Of a stretch of 64,000 nucleotides of DNA, positions 17,083 to 27,613 are shown in pieces (positions within the stretch are counted from its first letter, which is position 1; each line of letters begins with the position of its first letter). Under the pieces are notes generated by a model, which did not search any database, was not told the origin of the DNA, and saw nothing but the letters and a program-made list of their open reading frames with translations. A program made the position numbers and the translations under genes. This DNA comes from Chitinophaga sedimenti (GTDB lineage Bacteria > Bacteroidota > Bacteroidia > Chitinophagales > Chitinophagaceae): contig NZ_JAKUKA010000001.1 in the NCBI RefSeq assembly GCF_023156195.1, positions 2,046,001-2,110,000 on the forward strand, written 5' to 3'.

Positions 17083-20000
17083 TTAAAAGCCGATCCTGGC
17101 GCCGAAAGTGAACTGGCGCATCGACGGATAGGTAGCTGCGTCGGTGTAGCCACTGATAAGGCTATACGGATCGTTGCTCACTTCCGGATCCGGACCCGGG
17201 TACTTCGTGATCGCGAACAGGTTGGCGCCCGATACGTACAACATCGCCGTCCGCATGCGCATTTTCCGCAACAGCGCATCCGGCAGCTGGTAGTTGATCG
17301 AAATAGATTTCAGCTTGATATAAGACGCGTCGAATACAGCAGCGGAGGAAGTACCGGTACCATAAGTATTGGTTTCTCTCAGCAGCAACGCCGGACGATC
17401 GGCATTCGGATTTTCGGCACTGTAGCTATGCAACAGGATGCGGGTATTGCGGTTGGTACGGTCGCCCAGACCAAACGATTTCGTTTCGGGCAGGTACAGC
17501 AGGTCGCCGCCGGACGAGAACGTAAACAGGGCAATAAGGCTGAAGTTTTTATAGCTCACGGTATTCGTAATACCACCGTAAAACTTCGGCTGCGCGCTGC
17601 CTATCACATCTCTTTTGAAATAGCCCTTGTAATCACCGGTATCGATGAGGCCGTACATGGGATATCCCAGTGCGAGGTTTTCCAGCAGACCGAACTTCGC
17701 ATATGCAGCATTCGTCTTATAGTCCGCCAGTTCCTTTTCCGTTTTGATGACACCTTTGTATTCGTAGCCGTAAATGAGGCCGATAGGCTCTCCCTCGCGC
17801 AGCACGGTATTACCGATATTGAGCGAACGCCAGAAAGGATTGGCATCGCCCACCTGGTTAGGGTTCTGGAGGTCTTCATTGATCTTCGCCACGTTGGAAC
17901 GATTGCCGGAAATATTCACCGCCACATTCCAGGTAAAGTCTTTATTCCGGATCACATCCCCGCGCAGGTCTATTTCCAGGCCACGGTTGTGCATATCCGC
18001 CACATTTACCAGTGCAGAGTGTAACCGGAGCTGGTCGCCACGCTGTACGCCATCAGCAGGTCGGATGTATATTTATCGTAGTACCCGATGGCGCCGCGTA
18101 AACGCGATTTGAACAAGGCGAAATCGATACCTGCATCTTTCTGCAAGGTCGTTTCCCATTTAATCTGATCGTTACCCAGCTGCGTCGGTATCAACGCGTT
18201 CGTTCCGCCATAGGAACCTGGCGTGTACAACGTGTAAAACAGGTTGTTGCCCAGGTTCTGCGTACCGGTATACCCCGCGCTCACCCTGAATTTCAGCTCG
18301 TCCAGCCACTTCACTTTGTTCAGGAACGCTTCTTCATTCGCTCTCCAGGCTAAACCGAAAGACGGGAAATAGCTGGTACGGTTGCTCTTCGGAAATTTGG
18401 AAGATTCATCGGAACGCGCCGTTACGGTAAAGAGATATCTTTCTTTCAACGCATAATTCGCACGCAGGTAAAAGCTCAGTAAAGAACTCTGCGCCTCGCT
18501 GTTCTTCGGGGTAACGCCAAAGCTGCAGAGGATAAGCCATTCAGGAAATAATCATCCGGAAAACCCTGTCCGGACGCGGAAAACATCTCAGTATTGGATT
18601 GCTGCCAGGATGTACCCACCAATAAGTTCAGACGGTTATTATCATTGAACTGTTTATCCCAGGTAAGCGTGTTTTCGTAGAACATGTCGGTCTGCCGCGT
18701 ATTCGCCTGCGTAGCAATACCGCCGGCAGAACTGGCGCCACCGCTGGTGACAGAGATCATCGCGGTAGAGGGCACATAGTTCAGCTGATGATAGTTGGAA
18801 TAGTTCACAGACGCGGTGCTGCGGAACTTCAAGGATTTCAGCACATCGTATTCAAGCGATAATGAACCTAACATCAAAGAAGTCTTTGACCTGTTTCTAC
18901 CTTGCAGCAACGCCATAGGATTCTGTATACCGCTGCTGGGCGTTACGCTGAAGGTCGCCTGATCGAACGATGTAGGCGATCCATCAGCATTGTAAGGCTT
19001 CAATGTAGGCGGCGCAAACAGCGCGGAGGCATAAATGCCGTTGGTCACGTTGTTCGTCGTTAACCCGAAATCCAGGTTGGTAATTACGCGCAGCTTTTGT
19101 GTAATCTCATTATCGAGGCTCACTTTACCGGAAATGCGGCTGAAGTCCGTCCCCAGCAACGTACCCGTTTGTTTATTGTAGGCCAGCGACGTGTAATAGC
19201 GCGATCCGGTACCGCCACCACGGATGCTCAGGTCCGCATTGTGCGTAACGCCGTTGCGGGTCACGAGGTCTACCCAGTCAGTATTAGCCGTGCCCAGGTA
19301 ATCGGGGTTATTGATGATGGTAGTAGCGATGGCGTCGGCCGGTTTGCCCTGCTGTGCGCGTAAGGCATTCAGACTTTGCGCGCCTTTCAGCATCACCGCT
19401 TTATACTGGTCTGCGTTCAGCAATTGCTCTGTAATGGCATTGCTCACGCCGGCATAGTAGTTGGCTTCCAGCACCGGTTTTTCATTCTTCTTCCCTTTTT
19501 TGTGGTGATGATCACCACGCCGTTGGCCGCGCGCGATCCGTAAATCGCGGTGGCGGAAGCATCTTTTAAAATGTCGATGCTTTCAATATCGTTGATGTTT
19601 AAGCCGGCCAGTGTATTCAAACCGCGGGCATACGAAGAGCCCACCGACGTACTCATATAATTCGCATCGTTGCCCAGTCGTTCTACGGGGTTTACAAGAT
19701 CCGCCGCCGCCTGTACGTAACGGTTCTGGATCGGCACCTGCACGCCGTCGATGATGTACAGCGGATCATTGCCACCGATGAGCGACGCACCGCCACGGAT
19801 ACGGATCCTGGCCATACCGCCCGGAGAACCGTCAGCCTGCATTACCTGCACACCAGCAGCTTTACCGGCTAGCGCCTGGTCAATGCTTACGAAAGGCGTG
19901 TTCTTTACTTCGTTTACATCTACGGAAGCCACGGAGCCTGTCAGGTCTTTCCTGCGGGAAGAGCCATAGCCCACCATCACCATTTCGGTCAAACTTTGTA

Positions 20001-20550
20001 CCTGCCTTACCATTTTGATGACAATCGCGTTGTTGATGGACGATACCTTATGCGTTTGGGTCACATATCCCACGAAAGAAAAACTAAGCACCGCCCCAGT
20101 ATTGACGTTGCCCAGTTCAAAGGCGCCATTATCCCCTGTTTGCGTGCCGTAAGTGCCATTCTGCACCGTCACCCCCTTCATGGGTTTACCTTCCTCATCG
20201 GTTACCACGCCGCGTACCGTTACTGCTGGCGCGGCCACCGCCGATACCGGATCCGCCGCTTTGCGCGACAACACGATCGTATTTCCCTTAATCAGATAAT
20301 TCAATGGCTGGTCCTTCAATACCAGCGTTACAAATTCGCCGAGCGGCATATTCGCCACATCGACCGATACCGTATTTGCATTGGCAAGATCATCGCGGTT
20401 GGCGAAAAACTGGTAACCTGTTTGCTTTTTAACGACGGAGAACAATTGTTTCAGCGGGATGTTTTTTCCCGAGAGCGTGACCACCTGGGAAAATCCCGTG
20501 GCGTTCACCTGCAGAAAGGCCGCTGTTAATAAGATAGTGGTGAACTTCAT
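17083..20550 (-). CDS. SusC/RagA TonB-dependent receptor with STN domain (three frameshifts)
   Basis: About 1155 residues once three one-base shifts are bridged (near 19490 in an A run, 18525, and 18025). Order: signal peptide; STN domain that contacts the anti-sigma factor (SGKNIPLKQLFSVVKKQTGY); carboxypeptidase-D-like regulatory domain (VTVRGVVTDEEGKPMKGVTV); plug with VMVGYGSSRRKDLTGSVASV and KDASATAIYGSRAANGVVII; and a large beta-barrel ending TYPSMRQFTFGARIGF. The STN domain together with fecR and the ECF sigma gene directly upstream marks a trans-envelope signalling receptor. Ligand arrival at the barrel is relayed through FecR to release the sigma factor. Repairs: AAAAAA restores KKGKKNEKPVLEANYYAG, GG restores AVTPKNSEAQSSLLS, and one base near 18025 restores ALVNVADMHNRGLE. 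Confidence 0.88.
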
Positions 20551-20781
20551 GACCAGTAACGATTTAGAAATGGATGGCTGGTTTTGATGGCGAAGTAAGC
20601 CCGAAGATATTCGGCATAGCGCAGCCCGTAGGCCATGGCCCCAATACGCATTTTTTGCATAACTTGCAATTGATTTTGGTTGTTAAAATTGCCTGAACAG
20701 CGTTTCTGATGATCGAAATCCTACCGGGAGTGGGCTCAATCACTTCCGGTTTTTTTATTTATGCTGGTTGATTTATTTTCT
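20551..20781. other. fecR-susC intergenic region
   Basis: 231 bp between the fecR stop and the susC start. It is unusually long for this otherwise tight operon. It contains a plus-strand (antisense) terminator hairpin at 20723-20757. No protein-coding frame is convincing. See the finding on a possible antisense sRNA. Confidence 0.7.
20723..20757 (+). terminator. Rho-independent terminator pointing antisense to the operon
   Basis: Stem ACCGGGAGTG / CACTTCCGGT (20723-20732 with 20741-20750) with an 8-base loop, followed by seven T on the plus strand. The single G.T pair forms only in the plus-strand RNA; the minus-strand RNA would have an A.C mismatch and no T run. The signal therefore ends a plus-strand transcript, although no plus-strand gene lies nearby. 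Confidence 0.7.
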
Positions 20782-21925
20782 TTAGTTCAATACGGTTAAA
20801 GTACGCCCCTGCAGGCGGAAACGCACGCCGGTCGTTTGGAGAAAGCTCAGCACATCCGTCAGGGGCACATCCCGGCTGATTTCCCCGATAAAATAGATTT
20901 CCGGCACTTCATCCTGGTACACTACTTCTATATCGTACCAGCGTTCCAGCTGGCGCATAACCTGTTGCAGACTTGCGTCCTCGAAGTTGAACAGCCCGTT
21001 TTCCAGGCCATGGCTTTGTCCAGGTCCGCTTTTTCCACGATGCTAACTTTGCCTTCCCGGTTGTTTAGCAAAGCCTGTTGTCCCGGTTGCAGCGTGACGT
21101 CCGCCACGCGCACTTTACCGTCGAGCAGCGTAGTCGCCATATTCAACTCGTCGGCATAGGCATTCACATTAAAGCGGGTGCCCAACACCTGTACAGTTGT
21201 CTTATTATCTACATTCACCAGGAACGGCTGTTGCGCCGATGCCGCTACTTCGAGGTAGGCTTCCCCGGTAATTTCCACTGTTCTTTCATTCCCCTTAAAC
21301 GCTGTCGGGTAACGGATAGAGCTGGCAGCGTTCAGCCACACTTCGGTACCATCGGGCAGAGTTACATGAAACTGCCTGCCGCGGGGAGTAGACATGGTGT
21401 GGTACACCACTTCGTCGCCGTTGTTTTCGTACACCAGGCTGCCATTCACAACCATTGCACGCGCGCCGCCCTGTAAGGTGACCAGGCCGTTTTTATAGTA
21501 TCCAGCAACACCTGCGTATTATCCGCGAGTGTAAGAATGGCGCCCTGTTTCCCCGGCAATACTTCCACTACCTGCTTTTCTTTAGCAGGATGGGCCACCT
21601 GTTGCCGCCAGCCGTATGCACCGGCAAACAATATGGCCACCACTGCTGCCGCCGCTGCTATACGAGGCCAGATGCGGCGAACCTTTGTTACCGGTTCGGC
21701 AGGATATTGCGCCAGGATACGCTGGCTCAGCTGCCGGCGTTGCCCGGGCGAAAATTCATCACCCGGCTCCAGTTGTTCCCATTGCTGTTGCAGCATATCG
21801 GGCAGCAGCGCGTCAAGATCGGGCGCAGCCGCGAGGGTGCGCAGTTCCTGTCGCTCTTCTTCCGTAAGCGTTCCATTAAACATGCGTTGGAATAATTCCC
21901 GTAAACGAGCAGCAGCTGCATCCAT
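20782..21925 (-). CDS. FecR family anti-sigma factor (two frameshifts)
   Basis: About 381 residues once shifts near 21490 and 21015 are bridged; both repair by taking an A4 run to A5 (KNGLVTLQGG and WKNGLFNFEDASLQQV). The cytosolic N-terminus (MDAAAARLRELFQRMF) binds the sigma factor. One transmembrane helix follows (AAAAAVVAILFAGAYGW), then the periplasmic FecR domain (HTMSTPRGRQFHVTLPDGTE, VWLNAASSIRYPTAFKGNER) and a C-terminal DUF4974-type domain ending GRTLTVLN at the stop 20782. It holds the ECF sigma factor inactive until the SusC STN domain signals ligand uptake. The gene lies between the sigma gene and susC, the standard order. Confidence 0.9.
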
Positions 21926-21946
21926 AATAAGCGTCTCTATCTATTC

Positions 21947-21974
21947 AGATCCTGGTTTCTTTAAAAGGGGTAGT
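21947..21974 (-). promoter_or_regulatory. Candidate ECF-sigma promoter motif upstream of fecR
   Basis: Read on the minus strand: ACTACCCCTTTTA, nine bases, then GGATCT, ending 22 bp before the fecR ATG. The same two blocks (spacing ten) occur upstream of the TlpA gene at 23946-23974. This shared bipartite sequence within one signalling locus suggests a sigma-specific promoter. Confidence 0.5.
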
Positions 21975-21990
21975 TGGATGAGGAAGTTTT

Positions 21991-22554
21991 TTAAAAATAT
22001 TTTTCCATAAGCAGGATATACAGCAATACCATGTGTGATTCTACATAACGGATAATAAATTGCCGCGCTGCCTGCAGGTGTTTTTTTACCGTTTCGCTGC
22101 TGATGCCCAGTTCCGTTGCGATCTCCATGTATGACAAGCCTTTCCGGCGGCTGAGCGTCCATACTTTTGCCTGTTGTGGCGGCAAACGGGTAATGGCCTC
22201 GTCGATCAGCGCAAGCGCAGGCTCGCGGTCCGGTTGTTCATCGCGCGTTTGTTCGTAAAACGCCTGCCAGGCGCCTTGCCGCGCATCTTCCTTTAACGCC
22301 TTTTGAAGCGCCTTGAGGGCAAAATTTTTAGATACAACAAAGAGGTATGCTTTAAAATGCTGTACGTTGCGCAGACTTTCACGATTCAGCCAGATGCGTA
22401 CAAACGCATCCTGCACGGCTTCTTCGGCCAGCCAGCGATCGCCTGTAATGCGGAGCAGAAATGTATGGAGTAAGGGAGAATATTGATCAACAAGCAGCGT
22501 AAATGCGTTTTCGTCGCCTTTTGCTACCCGTTCCAGTAGCCCACTCTCTTCCAT
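21991..22554 (-). CDS. ECF RNA polymerase sigma-70 factor
   Basis: 187 residues from the ATG at 22554 (an upstream TTG at 22572 is less likely). Region 2 is seen in LAEEAVQDAFVRIWLNRES. Region 4 with the helix-turn-helix reads LSYMEIATELGISSETVKKH and LQAARQFIIRY. This is the Bacteroidota FecI-like class that pairs with FecR anti-sigma factors and SusC receptors carrying an STN domain. It probably drives fecR-susC-susD-tlpA and possibly the second tlpA gene. The gap to fecR is 65 bp and contains the candidate promoter motif. Intact. Confidence 0.92.
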   Translation of the reverse strand: MEESGLLERVAKGDENAFTLLVDQYSPLLHTFLLRITGDRWLAEEAVQDAFVRIWLNRESLRNVQHFKAYLFVVSKNFALKALQKALKEDARQGAWQAFYEQTRDEQPDREPALALIDEAITRLPPQQAKVWTLSRRKGLSYMEIATELGISSETVKKHLQAARQFIIRYVESHMVLLYILLMEKYF

Positions 22555-22666
22555 TATTAGGTTGGTTGACAATATTAATGCAGTTATCTCACTGAAGCAT
22601 TAAATTAATCAAAATATAGGAAGGTGCAAGAGTGGTGCTTGATATTTTTTATTACTAATGGAAAAA

Positions 22667-22687
22667 GGCCCCACCGTTGGTGAAGCC
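22667..22687 (-). terminator. Rho-independent terminator of the second TlpA gene
   Basis: On the minus strand GGCTTCACC pairs with GGTGGGGCC (nine pairs, two of them G.U) around a three-base loop, followed by five T. It lies 11 bp beyond the stop at 22699 and separates this gene from the downstream sigma gene. Confidence 0.8.
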
Positions 22688-22698
22688 TTTTATGCTAT

Positions 22699-23899
22699 TT
22701 AAGATCCGAAGATCTCCGCCAGTTTCTTATCCATCGCCTCATCATTTTCTCCCCCACCGCCATAACGGCCAATGATTTTACCATTACCGTCGATCAGTAT
22801 TTTGGTGGGCAGGGTATGAATGCCGAAGCTGTCGGAAATATCGTTGGTACGATCGAACTGTCCGTTTACCTGCTTCAGTCCGCGCAACACATGTTTCCAT
22901 ACCCCGATGCCATCCTGCTCCACTGCTTTTTCCAGTTTTCCGGTTTGCTGTCGTCATCAGAAACACCGATGATTTCAAATCCTTTGTCTTTATATTTTGC
23001 ATAGAGCGACAACAGATGCTGGTTGCCTTTGCGGCAGGGCACGCACCAGGACGCCCAGAAATCTACCAGCACGTATTTACCTTTGTAATCAGACAGGCTG
23101 AGGGTGCCGCCTTTCAGCTCTTCCGAACTAAAATTGGTCGCGATGGCGCCGGGAGAACCTTTCTTCAGTTTATCGATTTCGTTTTTAATGGTTTTACCCG
23201 TGGAAGCAGACCTGATACTTTCCGGCAGCTTATCGTACCGCGCCTGCGCCTCTGCGGGTTTCATGCTGCTGATCATATACCGTAACATTTCGGCGGTGGC
23301 GAAGGAGGCCGGGTATTTGTCCATGAATTGTTTGTGTACGGCGCTCAACTCTTCGCGGATTGGATCGCCGGCATCTTTGGCGGCATTGGCGGCCTCTTTC
23401 ATCTTTGCCAGCGTCGCTTCGTCCTTCCCTTCCTGGCGGGCTTTGATATAGGCCATATTGGCCTTATCGTAGGCTTCGTTATAAGGTTTCAGCCGTGCGA
23501 TGACCGGGGCTTCCATCTTTTGCGCTTATTGATCTCGTCCTGTGCGGAAGAGCCGGTAAGCACGCCATCGCTGAAGTTATCATATTTAATGGCTACCCGC
23601 ATTTTACCGGGCACCAGGTATGCCGACAAGTATTTCCGGTCCTGCATGGGCGCGTATTTGTCCATCAGCAGATAGGCGCTGGTAATGCCGTTCACTTCAC
23701 CTGAAAAGCTGAATTTCCTGTCACGGATCAGGGCGCTGTCTATAACAGGCTTAGCGTCTTCCGTAGCAGCATAGTTCAAATAAATCCACGCGTCGGTTTT
23801 ACCTTCTACTTTACCATCAAGGGTAAACGGGCCCTGTTGCGCTGCCAGCGGTGTAGCGGCGGCCAGCAATACGGGCAGTATAAACTGTTTATACGTCAT
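22699..23899 (-). CDS. DUF4369-TlpA family thioredoxin-like protein (two frameshifts)
   Basis: About 400 residues after bridging shifts near 23520 (A4 to A5) and 22940 (A5 to A6). Signal peptide MTYKQFILPVLLAAATPLAA is followed by a DUF4369-like beta domain (~20-130, FTLDGKVEGKTDAWIYLNY). A charged helical region comes next (YIKARQEGKDEATLAKMKEA), and then a C-terminal thioredoxin fold with active centre VDFWASWCVPCRKGN and cis-Pro motif IHTLPTKILIDGNGKIIGR. It is a periplasmic thiol-disulfide oxidoreductase. It lies upstream of the sigma gene with its own terminator and shares the candidate ECF promoter motif with fecR, so it is probably part of the same regulon. Confidence 0.88.
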
Positions 23900-23945
23900 T
23901 TTCTTCTTTTTTTCCGGTTGATATAAAAAACACCCCTACTAAGAT

Positions 23946-23974
23946 AGATCCATCTTTTTTGTAAAAGGGGTAGT
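23946..23974 (-). promoter_or_regulatory. Candidate ECF-sigma promoter motif upstream of the second TlpA gene
   Basis: On the minus strand ACTACCCCTTTTA, ten bases, GGATCT, 46 bp before the ATG at 23899. It matches the bipartite block upstream of fecR in both halves. Confidence 0.5.
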
Positions 23975-24030
23975 CGGTTAACACGATATTTCAAGAATAT
24001 TTTCCGGCAGGACTATGGCCAATATACAAA

Positions 24031-24055
24031 GAAGCCGCACTCAGCGTACGGCTTC
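24031..24055 (-). terminator. Bidirectional terminator ending the carotenoid operon
   Basis: GAAGCCG (24031-24037) pairs with CGGCTTC (24049-24055). The minus strand continues with TTTGTAT and the plus strand with TTATTTT. It lies 60 bp beyond the cyclase stop. Confidence 0.7.
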
Positions 24056-24117
24056 TTATTTTGACACGTAAGTAGTAAAAGCCACTGAAACCCATAAAGT
24101 ACAGGGATGCGTTATGG

Positions 24118-24846
24118 CTATTCAGGATAGGTTATCGGTATTGCGGCAACACGCTTGTCGCGCAGCCGCTGAAAAAGTTTAAAGCAATAAATGTTCAGCA
24201 GAAATTGTGAATAGCCATACACCGCATCCTCGATGGGAATAGTAAGCATACGGATACCCAGAAATTCCTGCGGATTGTAGTTCACCACAGCGCCGTTCAG
24301 GCCTGTACCGGTTAATACCCCGTTTACCGCAAAGAAGCCCGGCATGAGCAGCAGGTAAACAAAGGAGGCTGCCCCGATCCAGGGCGCCTTCGTTATAAAG
24401 TGCAGGCTGCAAACGGTGCCAATTGTTACCAATGCCGTTACGAGCGTATACATCTGCTGATGATGCAACAGGGCGACTACGGCACATACTACACAGGTCA
24501 TAAACACCAGCAGGTTGTTAAACGCGCTGGCCCACGACAGGTCAAAGAATTTATCCAGGCAGTGATAAGTGAATACGCAGGAAAAAGGAATGCAGATGAA
24601 AAACAACCACTCTTCTATTGGTAGTCCGGCCAGGCGCAGGCCGATCGTGTAGTCGTTATTAAACCACCACACGCCGTTGGCCGTAAACCAGACATCCCAT
24701 AAAATAAAAGGGATACCTACCAGCACTGCTGCCTTCAGGAACGGGCCAAACTGGCGGTTAAACTGTATTCTTTCATCAAAAGAAAAAATAAAGCAGATTA
24801 ACACCGCGGCCAGGTTGACGAACAGATATGTGTAGGAAGCCAGCAT
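24118..24846 (-). CDS. crtY: Lycopene cyclase (fused CrtYc-CrtYd type)
   Basis: 242 residues, about seven membrane helices. It is an internal duplication in which each half carries the cyclase signature: LPIEEWLFFICIPFSC in the first half and IPIEDAVYGYSQFLLN in the second. This matches fused CrtYc/CrtYd-type lycopene cyclases (lycopene cyclase domain proteins), not the FAD-containing CrtY. It closes the ends of lycopene to beta-ionone rings, giving beta-carotene, in the inner membrane. The start codon overlaps the crtZ stop (TAATG), so translation is probably coupled. Last gene of the carotenoid operon; intact. Confidence 0.9.
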   Translation of the reverse strand: MLASYTYLFVNLAAVLICFIFSFDERIQFNRQFGPFLKAAVLVGIPFILWDVWFTANGVWWFNNDYTIGLRLAGLPIEEWLFFICIPFSCVFTYHCLDKFFDLSWASAFNNLLVFMTCVVCAVVALLHHQQMYTLVTALVTIGTVCSLHFITKAPWIGAASFVYLLLMPGFFAVNGVLTGTGLNGAVVNYNPQEFLGIRMLTIPIEDAVYGYSQFLLNIYCFKLFQRLRDKRVAAIPITYPE

Positions 24847-25301
24847 TATCTCTTTGAAAAATACATTTTAAAATACTTTACCGGTACCCATAAGAAGCCG
24901 AAGCACTCACCATGCTCCCTGCCCGTATGCCGGTGATGTTGTTTATGGGCCCTGCGGATGGCCAGCAGGTAAGGATTCTTTGTATCACGCAGCAATTTGA
25001 TACGCTGGTGAATAAAGATGTCGTGTACGAAAAAGTAGGCCATGCCATAGAGAAAAATTCCCAGACCAATATAGAACAGGTAGTTAACACCCTGCTCCAC
25101 ACCAAAGTAGAGCAAAGCAATGGTAGGCAGGGCGAAGATCACGAAGAACAGGTCGTTCCGCTCGAAGTCGCCTTCATGGCTGTGATCGTGATGATCGCGG
25201 TGCAACACCCACAAAAAGCCGTGCATCACATAGCGGTGGATCAGCCAGGTAAGGCCTTCCATCAGAAAAAAGGTAACTATGACTGTTATCAGGTTCATCA
25301 T
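24846..25301 (-). CDS. crtZ: Beta-carotene 3-hydroxylase, sterol desaturase superfamily
   Basis: 151 residues with membrane helices and the di-iron histidine boxes of the fatty-acid hydroxylase superfamily: HRYVMHG, HRDHHDHSH, HDIFIHQR and HKQHHRHTG. It hydroxylates the beta-ionone rings of beta-carotene at C3, yielding cryptoxanthin and zeaxanthin. It starts on a TAATG overlap with the crtB stop and ends on another with the crtY start. The length agrees with bacterial CrtZ (about 150-170). Together with crtI, crtB and crtY it predicts zeaxanthin as the end product; no ketolase or glycosyltransferase gene is present here. Intact. Confidence 0.92.
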   Translation of the reverse strand: MMNLITVIVTFFLMEGLTWLIHRYVMHGFLWVLHRDHHDHSHEGDFERNDLFFVIFALPTIALLYFGVEQGVNYLFYIGLGIFLYGMAYFFVHDIFIHQRIKLLRDTKNPYLLAIRRAHKQHHRHTGREHGECFGFLWVPVKYFKMYFSKR

Positions 25302-26136
25302 TACAGCACCGCTATTTTATATTGAATATAACTGCTCATCATCAAAGATAACTTGTGTCCGTTTGGAATACGCACCCGTTCCTCCAGTATTCTCTTAGCA
25401 GATATTTTCCTGATTTTATGAAAGAGGGACAAATAGTAACGGTAAGCAAGGTACACCCCAAACCTGGACGATACCGGCAAACGATGAATACCGATCAGCG
25501 CTTCGCGGAACTCGCCCGCAATGTCCTCTTCTATGGCCGCCTTGATACCATTATCGAAGCGCCCCATGTCCACACCGGGAAAATACACCCTTCCCAGTAC
25601 CGGTAATCATCTTTCAGATCGCGCAGGAAGTTGATCTTCTGAAAAGCGGAGCCCAGTTTCATGGCGTAGGGTTTCAATTCTTCATAAGCTACGTGATCCG
25701 CTTCAACAAATACCTTCAGGCACATCAGTCCCACTACTTCCGCCGAACCCAGGATATATTGTTTGTACCGGTCCGTATCGTAATCGGCCGGCGCCAGGTC
25801 CATGCGCATACTGTCCAGGAACTGACCGATCAGCGTGCGGTCTATCTGGTACCGGTTCACCGTTTCCTGGAACGATTGCAGGATGGGATTGAGGGAAATA
25901 CCTTCGTCCAACGCCTGCCAGGTTTGCTGTTCCAGCCGGTCGAGCAGCACCTGTTTGTTGTAGGCATGAAAAGTATCCACGATCTCATCTGCCAGCCGAA
26001 CGTACCCGTAAATGGCGTATATAGCGGGACGGATAGCCGAACTCAAGGCAAGAATGCCAAGTGAAAAACTGGTACTGTATTTTTTGGTAACGGCCCTGCT
26101 TACCTGCCGCGATAAATCATCAAATAGTGCTTTCAT
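25301..26136 (-). CDS. crtB: Phytoene synthase (frameshift near 25572)
   Basis: About 278 residues from the ATG at 26136; longer upstream frames run into crtI. It is a head-to-head prenyl synthase that condenses two geranylgeranyl diphosphates to phytoene. The first Asp-rich motif is seen in RLADEIVDTF. The second lies in the stretch KINFLRDLKDDYRYWEG, whose family form is NxLRDxxxD. The frame breaks in GGG; GGGG restores EGVYFPGVDMGRF, the family's usual sequence after the second Asp motif. The start lies 17 bp inside the end of crtI, indicating a tightly packed operon, and the stop overlaps the crtZ start. Confidence 0.9.
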
Positions 26137-27610
26137 AAAGAACCGTTTTATGGGTACCTGCTTCCTTCGCGGCGATCTTACCGGAGATAATCGACGGCGG
26201 AACGCCGGGACCGGGAACGGTAAGCTGCCCTGTGTAATACAGGTTAGATAGTTTCTTGTTTCTGATTGCGGGTTTACCCACGGCTGTTTGCGATAAAGTA
26301 TTCGCCAGTCCGTAAGCGTTGCCTTCGTAGGCATTATAATCGTTCATGAAATCGCTTACGCAGTAACTTCTTTATAGTCGACCTGCTGCATCAACCCGGT
26401 GCTGCCGGTATATTTCTCCAACCGCTCCATCATCTCCAGCAGATACCTTTCGCGCATTGCTTCGCTGTCGGCAATGCCGGTGGCCAGGGGCATCAGGAGG
26501 AAAAGATTCTCATGACCTTCCGGCGCAACACCCGGATCCGTTTTAGACGGGCAACAGGCATAGAACAGGGGTTTCCGCGGCCATTGCTTATGTTCGTAAA
26601 TATCATCGATGTGGGCATCGAGCGGATTTTCGAAAAACAGCGTATGGTGCTTCAGGCCCGGGATGCGTGTTTTAAAACCCAGGTAGTAGATGAGGCACGA
26701 TGGCGCAAACGTTCTCTTTTCCCAATATGTTTCAGCATAATTACGCAAGGACTGCGGCAACAGATTTTCCGTATGGTGATAATCGGAGGAGGCGATGACG
26801 GAATCGAAGTGTAGCTCCTCCCCGTTAATCAACAGCGAAGTCACCTTACCTCCGTTCGTATTGATCTGCTCCACCGGACTGTTAAAATGAAACCTGGCAC
26901 CCTCCTTTTCCGCCACTGTTTTCATCGCCAACACCAACTGGTAAAAGCCTCCCATCGGGTACCAGGTTCCTAACACGTAACCTCCATAATTCATAAGGCT
27001 GTATAGGGCAGGAATTTTTTAGGCGATGCGCCGAGGAATATCACCGGAAATTCCATTAAGGTCGATAACTGCGGATGCTTGAAGTACCGGGCCACATAAC
27101 TGCGGAAATTAGACAGGAGGTCCAGCCGCCACGCACTTGCTGCAATCTTCGGCGATACAAACTCCCACCAGGAATGACAGGGCTTTTGGACAAACTGCAG
27201 CATACCTACCTCGTACTTGTAGCGGGCAGCTTTCATGAATGCATCGAGCTGCTTTCCGGCGCCGGTTTCCAGCGTTTCGAACATCGTCCGCAAGGCCTTG
27301 TAGCCGCTGGGCACGGAGAGCGGGCCTTCTTCAAATACCATATCAAATTGCGGATCTAATGACACCAACTCGTAGAAGTCGCTGGCTTCGTATCCAAAGT
27401 CGCGGAAAAAACCGTTAATGATGTCGGGCATCCAATACCAGCTGGGCCCCATATCGAACGTATAACCATTATCCGTCGTAAACTGCCGGGCGCGGCCTCC
27501 GGGACTGTCGTTTTCTCAAACACATGCACTTCGTGCCCTGCCCTCGCCGCGTATGCCGCGGCAGACAGTCCCGATATGCCGGCTCCTATGATGGCTAATT
27601 TTTGCTTCAA
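26120..27610 (-). CDS. crtI: Phytoene desaturase (three frameshifts)
   Basis: About 497 residues after bridging shifts near 27496, 27010 and 26355. The N-terminal FAD-binding Rossmann motif is KLAIIGAGISGLSAAAYAAR. The mid part reads FDMGPSWYWMPDIINGFF and LEANYYA-free desaturase core MNYGGYVLGTWYPMGGFYQL. The C-terminal FAD motif lies in NLYYTGQLTVPGPGVPPSII and is followed by SGKIAAKE. Repairs (G2 to G3, A6 to A7, A3 to A4) give TVPGGRARQFTTDNG, SPKKIPALYSLMNYGG and YKRSYCVSDFMNDYNAYEG, all family-like. The enzyme converts phytoene to lycopene at the membrane. It starts 3 bp after the MarR stop and overlaps crtB by 17 bp. Confidence 0.9.
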
Positions 27611-27613
27611 TGC

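Noticed and set aside
17083..20550. Interpreting the four fragments as separate genes or a decayed susC
   Set aside because: Each junction repairs by one base to the family sequence and gene order around it is intact, so sequencing error is the simpler explanation.
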